A stretch of 14,956 nucleotides of DNA, taken from contig JACKBS010000037.1 in the NCBI GenBank assembly GCA_020634435.1, forward strand, positions 1 to 14,956, in the 5' to 3' direction. The position numbers and the translations under genes are program-made. The notes beneath the pieces are model-generated. The model saw nothing but the letters and a program-made list of their open reading frames with translations, was not told the origin of the DNA and searched no databases. Origin of the DNA: Ardenticatenaceae bacterium. Its GTDB lineage: Bacteria > Chloroflexota > Anaerolineae > Promineifilales > Promineifilaceae. This document shows positions 12,133 to 14,956 of the stretch, piece after piece (the stretch's first letter is position 1; every line of letters starts with the position of its first letter).

Positions 12133-14956
12133 TTATATTTCTGCTCTTTTTCGGCGATTGATGGCTAAAGCTGCGAACAGCAGTAAGAGTATCGCACCGA
12201 TGCCAATAACGAGTGCTGGTCTGCTATTACCCTCATTGTTTGTGTCAGTTGAAACAGTCGGTTCGGATACGGCCGTTTCCGTCCCTTCGGCTGGTGTTGG
12301 CGTCATATCTGTTTCCATGATTTCATCTGTCACAGATGCGGATGCTGGATGAATCAAATTGGGGTCAATCTCGCCACCATCGCCTGACAAGACAAACCCA
12401 GCCCAATAATATGGATGAGCATACTCCCCATCTCTGTAGTCGCGCACATACAACTGTGCCAATCGAAGCGCATCTGCCTTACTATTCCCATTGAGAAGAT
12501 ACGTGTAAAACTGCTCCATCAACAGGCTGGTGGCGGCATCATCCACCGTCCAGAGAGTGGAAATGACGGTGGGGGACTGGAAGAGAAAGGCCCGGTTCAG
12601 GCTGACGAGCTCATCCCCCGCACTAATATTGGCCAGTGGGTCTTCGCGGTCGATGTCACCCAGATTGGTTTGGCACGCGCTGAGGACCACGAGTTCCATC
12701 TTATCTCTGTCGATTGACAAGCTGTATACCTCGCCCACGCGCAGGTGGCCGTTTGCATCTACATCTCCCTCTGCATCTCCAGCTAGGTAAATGAGCGACT
12801 GCATAGGAGCGACCGTATTGTAACGGCCGTGTGCCCCCAGATGCAGTATGTTTGCCGAAGAGATTTGGGTACGAACGGCCGTTTCTGTCGCCGCTTCACC
12901 AACCAAAGCCGTTGTGCCAAACAACCCGGCAATCGTTTCTGCTGACTGCGCGGCATAAGGTAAATTGGACAGTACTTCACCAAACTCATCTGTGTTTCCG
13001 GTGGCGGGATTGCCCAGCACCAACGCCGTTTCGTAGCTTGGTGCGTCAGCCACATCGGGCAAGTATTTGAGTGTGCTGGCACTGGGTAAGTAGGTAATCG
13101 TAAATTGGTCCATCAAATACTTTTCCCCGTCGGTGAGTGCGGCGAAGGGAAGGTAGTTCAAGATTTGATGGGGGACGATGACGAGGTGGGGCGTGTGAAG
13201 GTAGGGTTGTAGAGGCGCGATGAGGGTGTCGTGGAGGTTAACGGCCGTACTCGGGTGCGCTGACTCTATTTCAGCAAAATCCAAAAAAGCCAACACTTGC
13301 GTCGTCAATGTTGCTGCATCTAGATTAATTGTCACGACCTCAAAATCATCAGGCGTAACCACAAAGGCAATCGTGCGGTCTTCCAGCACCCAGAACGAAA
13401 CCAGCGTCGTTTGTTCATTTAACAGCCGTTGCACTTCCGCTAGATCGCTGACTGCCAGCCGACCTGGAACCAATTCCTCCAGTGACTCATCCAGCGCATC
13501 CAAGGCGGCAAGTGCCTCATCATATGCTGTTTCTGCCGCTATCCGCTGTGCTTCCAAATCGGCGACCAATTCCGGGTCAGGCGGATTGAAAGCACGAGCA
13601 CGGGCAAGCGCATCTTGGGCAGCGATGAGTGCAGCGTACGCTTCATTGGCGGCAGTGATAAGCGAAGCCGCGGGCTCATTGTCTTCAAACTGCACCACTC
13701 CCGTAGCCAGCACATCGCTAAAGGAGCGTGTCCGCCCCTGCTCGCTGGTCAGGAACGCTTCCATTAACAGATCTTCTTCTACGTATACATCTAGCAGGCG
13801 GTGATACAGAGAAGCATATTGGGCAATAAAACTAGCGCGGGACGAATCGTTACCGGAAATGGCTCGTATTGAGTCGAAGATTACCACTGCCTGTTCATAA
13901 TATGCCATTGCTTCTAAACTCTGGCCTTGGGCGTGGTAAAGCAAACCAATGTTGTTGAGAGTTGTCCCTTCGCCAGTGCGGTCGCCTACATCACGACGGA
14001 TAGCTAACGCTTCCTTATAAGTGGTTAACGCTGCCTCGTATCGCCCTTGTAATTGGTAAATTCCCGCGATGTTGTTGAGGGTGTAGGCTTCAATCCCCCG
14101 GTCGCCCACTTCGCGTGTGATAGCTAATGCTTCTTCATAGGCGGTCAATGCCGCCTCGTATTGCCCTTGTGCATCGTAGACCGTTGCGATGTTGCTGAGG
14201 GTCGCTCCTTCTCCTACACGGTCACCCACAATGCGGCTGATTGCCAGCGCCACCTCAAAGGTGGTCAACGCCGCCTCATACTGCTCTTGTGAATTGTAGA
14301 CCTCCGCGATATTGTTAAGGATCGTTCCTTCGCCCGCCTGGTCACCTACTTCGCGCACGAAAATCAATGCTTCTTCATAGGTCGTCAACGCCGCCTCGTG
14401 CCGACCTTGTGAGTAGTAAACCCCCGCGATGTTGTTAAGGATCGTCCATTCGCCCGCCTGGTCGCCGACTTCGCGTGTGATAGTCAGTGCCGTTTCATAT
14501 ATCGTCAATGCTAGCTCATACTGCCCTTGTGCTTTATAGACCAAACCTAAGCTATAAAGGATTGCCCATTCGCCCGCCCGGTCGCGCACTTCGCGTCGGA
14601 TTGCCAACGCTTCCTCATAGGTCCTCAATGCCTCTTCGTACCGCCCTTGTGATTGGTAAACTCCTGCGATATTATTGAGGGTCGTACCCTCACCTGCCCG
14701 GTCGCGCACTTCGCGTCGGATTGCTAATGCCACCTCATAGGTAGTCAACGCTAGCTCATACCGCCCTTGTGATTTATAAACCAGACCGATGTTGTTGAGG
14801 GTTGTCCCCTCTCCAGCCCGGTTGCCCAGTTCGCGTAGTATTGCTAGCGCTGTCTCATACGTAGTCAATGCTGCTTCGTACTGCCCTAGTGAGTAATAAG
14901 CCAAACCTATGCCATTAAGAGTCGTTCCTTCACCTGTCCGATCACCCAGTTCGCGG
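12133..14956 (-). CDS. CHAT-3: TPR-CHAT cysteine protease, 5' end beyond the window
   Basis: The open frame enters at the right edge in the middle of a TPR unit (RELGDRTGEGTTLNGIG) and runs to TAA at 12135-12133; about 940 residues are visible. A TTG at 14904 is not a start, since clear TPR sequence continues upstream of it. Nine 40-residue TPR units are seen, then a helical linker, then a CHAT domain with catalytic His (codon 12831-12829, HLGAHGRYN) and Cys (codon 12675-12673, VLSACQTN), 52 residues apart as in CHAT-1. The tail is Thr/Glu/Pro-rich and ends in a membrane helix (ALVIGIGAILLLLFAALAI) with a basic end (NRRKRAEI) unrelated to the anchor shared by CHAT-1 and CHAT-2. The catalytic Cys is the only cysteine in the visible part. 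It is the first gene of the visible operon. Confidence 0.93.
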   Translation of the reverse strand, partial: RELGDRTGEGTTLNGIGLAYYSLGQYEAALTTYETALAILRELGNRAGEGTTLNNIGLVYKSQGRYELALTTYEVALAIRREVRDRAGEGTTLNNIAGVYQSQGRYEEALRTYEEALAIRREVRDRAGEWAILYSLGLVYKAQGQYELALTIYETALTITREVGDQAGEWTILNNIAGVYYSQGRHEAALTTYEEALIFVREVGDQAGEGTILNNIAEVYNSQEQYEAALTTFEVALAISRIVGDRVGEGATLSNIATVYDAQGQYEAALTAYEEALAITREVGDRGIEAYTLNNIAGIYQLQGRYEAALTTYKEALAIRRDVGDRTGEGTTLNNIGLLYHAQGQSLEAMAYYEQAVVIFDSIRAISGNDSSRASFIAQYASLYHRLLDVYVEEDLLMEAFLTSEQGRTRSFSDVLATGVVQFEDNEPAASLITAANEAYAALIAAQDALARARAFNPPDPELVADLEAQRIAAETAYDEALAALDALDESLEELVPGRLAVSDLAEVQRLLNEQTTLVSFWVLEDRTIAFVVTPDDFEVVTINLDAATLTTQVLAFLDFAEIESAHPSTAVNLHDTLIAPLQPYLHTPHLVIVPHQILNYLPFAALTDGEKYLMDQFTITYLPSASTLKYLPDVADAPSYETALVLGNPATGNTDEFGEVLSNLPYAAQSAETIAGLFGTTALVGEAATETAVRTQISSANILHLGAHGRYNTVAPMQSLIYLAGDAEGDVDANGHLRVGEVYSLSIDRDKMELVVLSACQTNLGDIDREDPLANISAGDELVSLNRAFLFQSPTVISTLWTVDDAATSLLMEQFYTYLLNGNSKADALRLAQLYVRDYRDGEYAHPYYWAGFVLSGDGGEIDPNLIHPASASVTDEIMETDMTPTPAEGTETAVSEPTVSTDTNNEGNSRPALVIGIGAILLLLFAALAINRRKRAEI
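13981..14956 (-). repeat. TPR-coding 120-nt repeats in CHAT-3 (array continues past edge)
   Basis: Nine phase marks at 120-nt steps (13981 to 14941) without indels. Units show the consensus YKSQGRYELALTTYE followed by REVRDRAGEGTTLNNIA. The array is cut by the window edge, so the copy number is a minimum. Confidence 0.88.

Overview
The window looks like an accessory region of a Chloroflexota (Anaerolineae-like) bacterium. This assignment is tentative. It rests on roughly balanced base composition, on several secreted TPR-CHAT proteins with Gram-positive-like lipoprotein signals, and on a strongly over-represented palindrome, ACGGCCGT, which I counted 12 times. Every credible gene is on the minus strand, so the text below follows transcription from the right edge to the left.

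Right part (14956 down to 1831): a run of genes that looks like one operon. A 5'-truncated TPR-CHAT protease (CHAT-3) is followed by a TPR protein with three membrane segments, then a lipoprotein with FecR-like, Ig/FnIII-like and TPR-like parts, then two more full TPR-CHAT proteases (CHAT-2, about 1435 aa; CHAT-1, 1118 aa). All three CHAT domains keep the His-Cys catalytic pair. Each protein has tandem 40-residue TPR units encoded by indel-free 120-nt repeats (10, 18 and at least 9 units). The two complete CHAT proteins carry an N-terminal export signal and a C-terminal membrane helix with a basic tail, and CHAT-3 has the same kind of C-terminal anchor. The proteases are therefore predicted to sit outside the cytoplasmic membrane, beside the TPR domains of the lipoprotein and the membrane protein. 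The likely picture is a surface TPR/CHAT proteolytic complex with unknown trigger and substrate.

History of the array: the gaps downstream of CHAT-2 and CHAT-1 both contain a decayed 25-codon copy of the lipoprotein gene's 3' end, followed by a fresh MKKI... start. The repeat unit was therefore [3' end of lipoprotein gene + CHAT gene], duplicated in tandem at least twice. CHAT-1 is a mosaic: its catalytic domain is nearly CHAT-3, while its C-terminal anchor and export-signal region resemble CHAT-2.

Left part (1760 down to 1): a third downstream CHAT copy survives only as its first ~9 codons. It is cut off by an insertion sequence whose DDE transposase is itself broken by an in-frame TGA. The IS carries a terminator-like hairpin that covers the transposase ribosome binding site. 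Beyond the IS is the start of a probable tyrosine recombinase gene, preceded by a perfect 10-bp inverted repeat overlapping its promoter. I found no rRNA, tRNA or CRISPR array.
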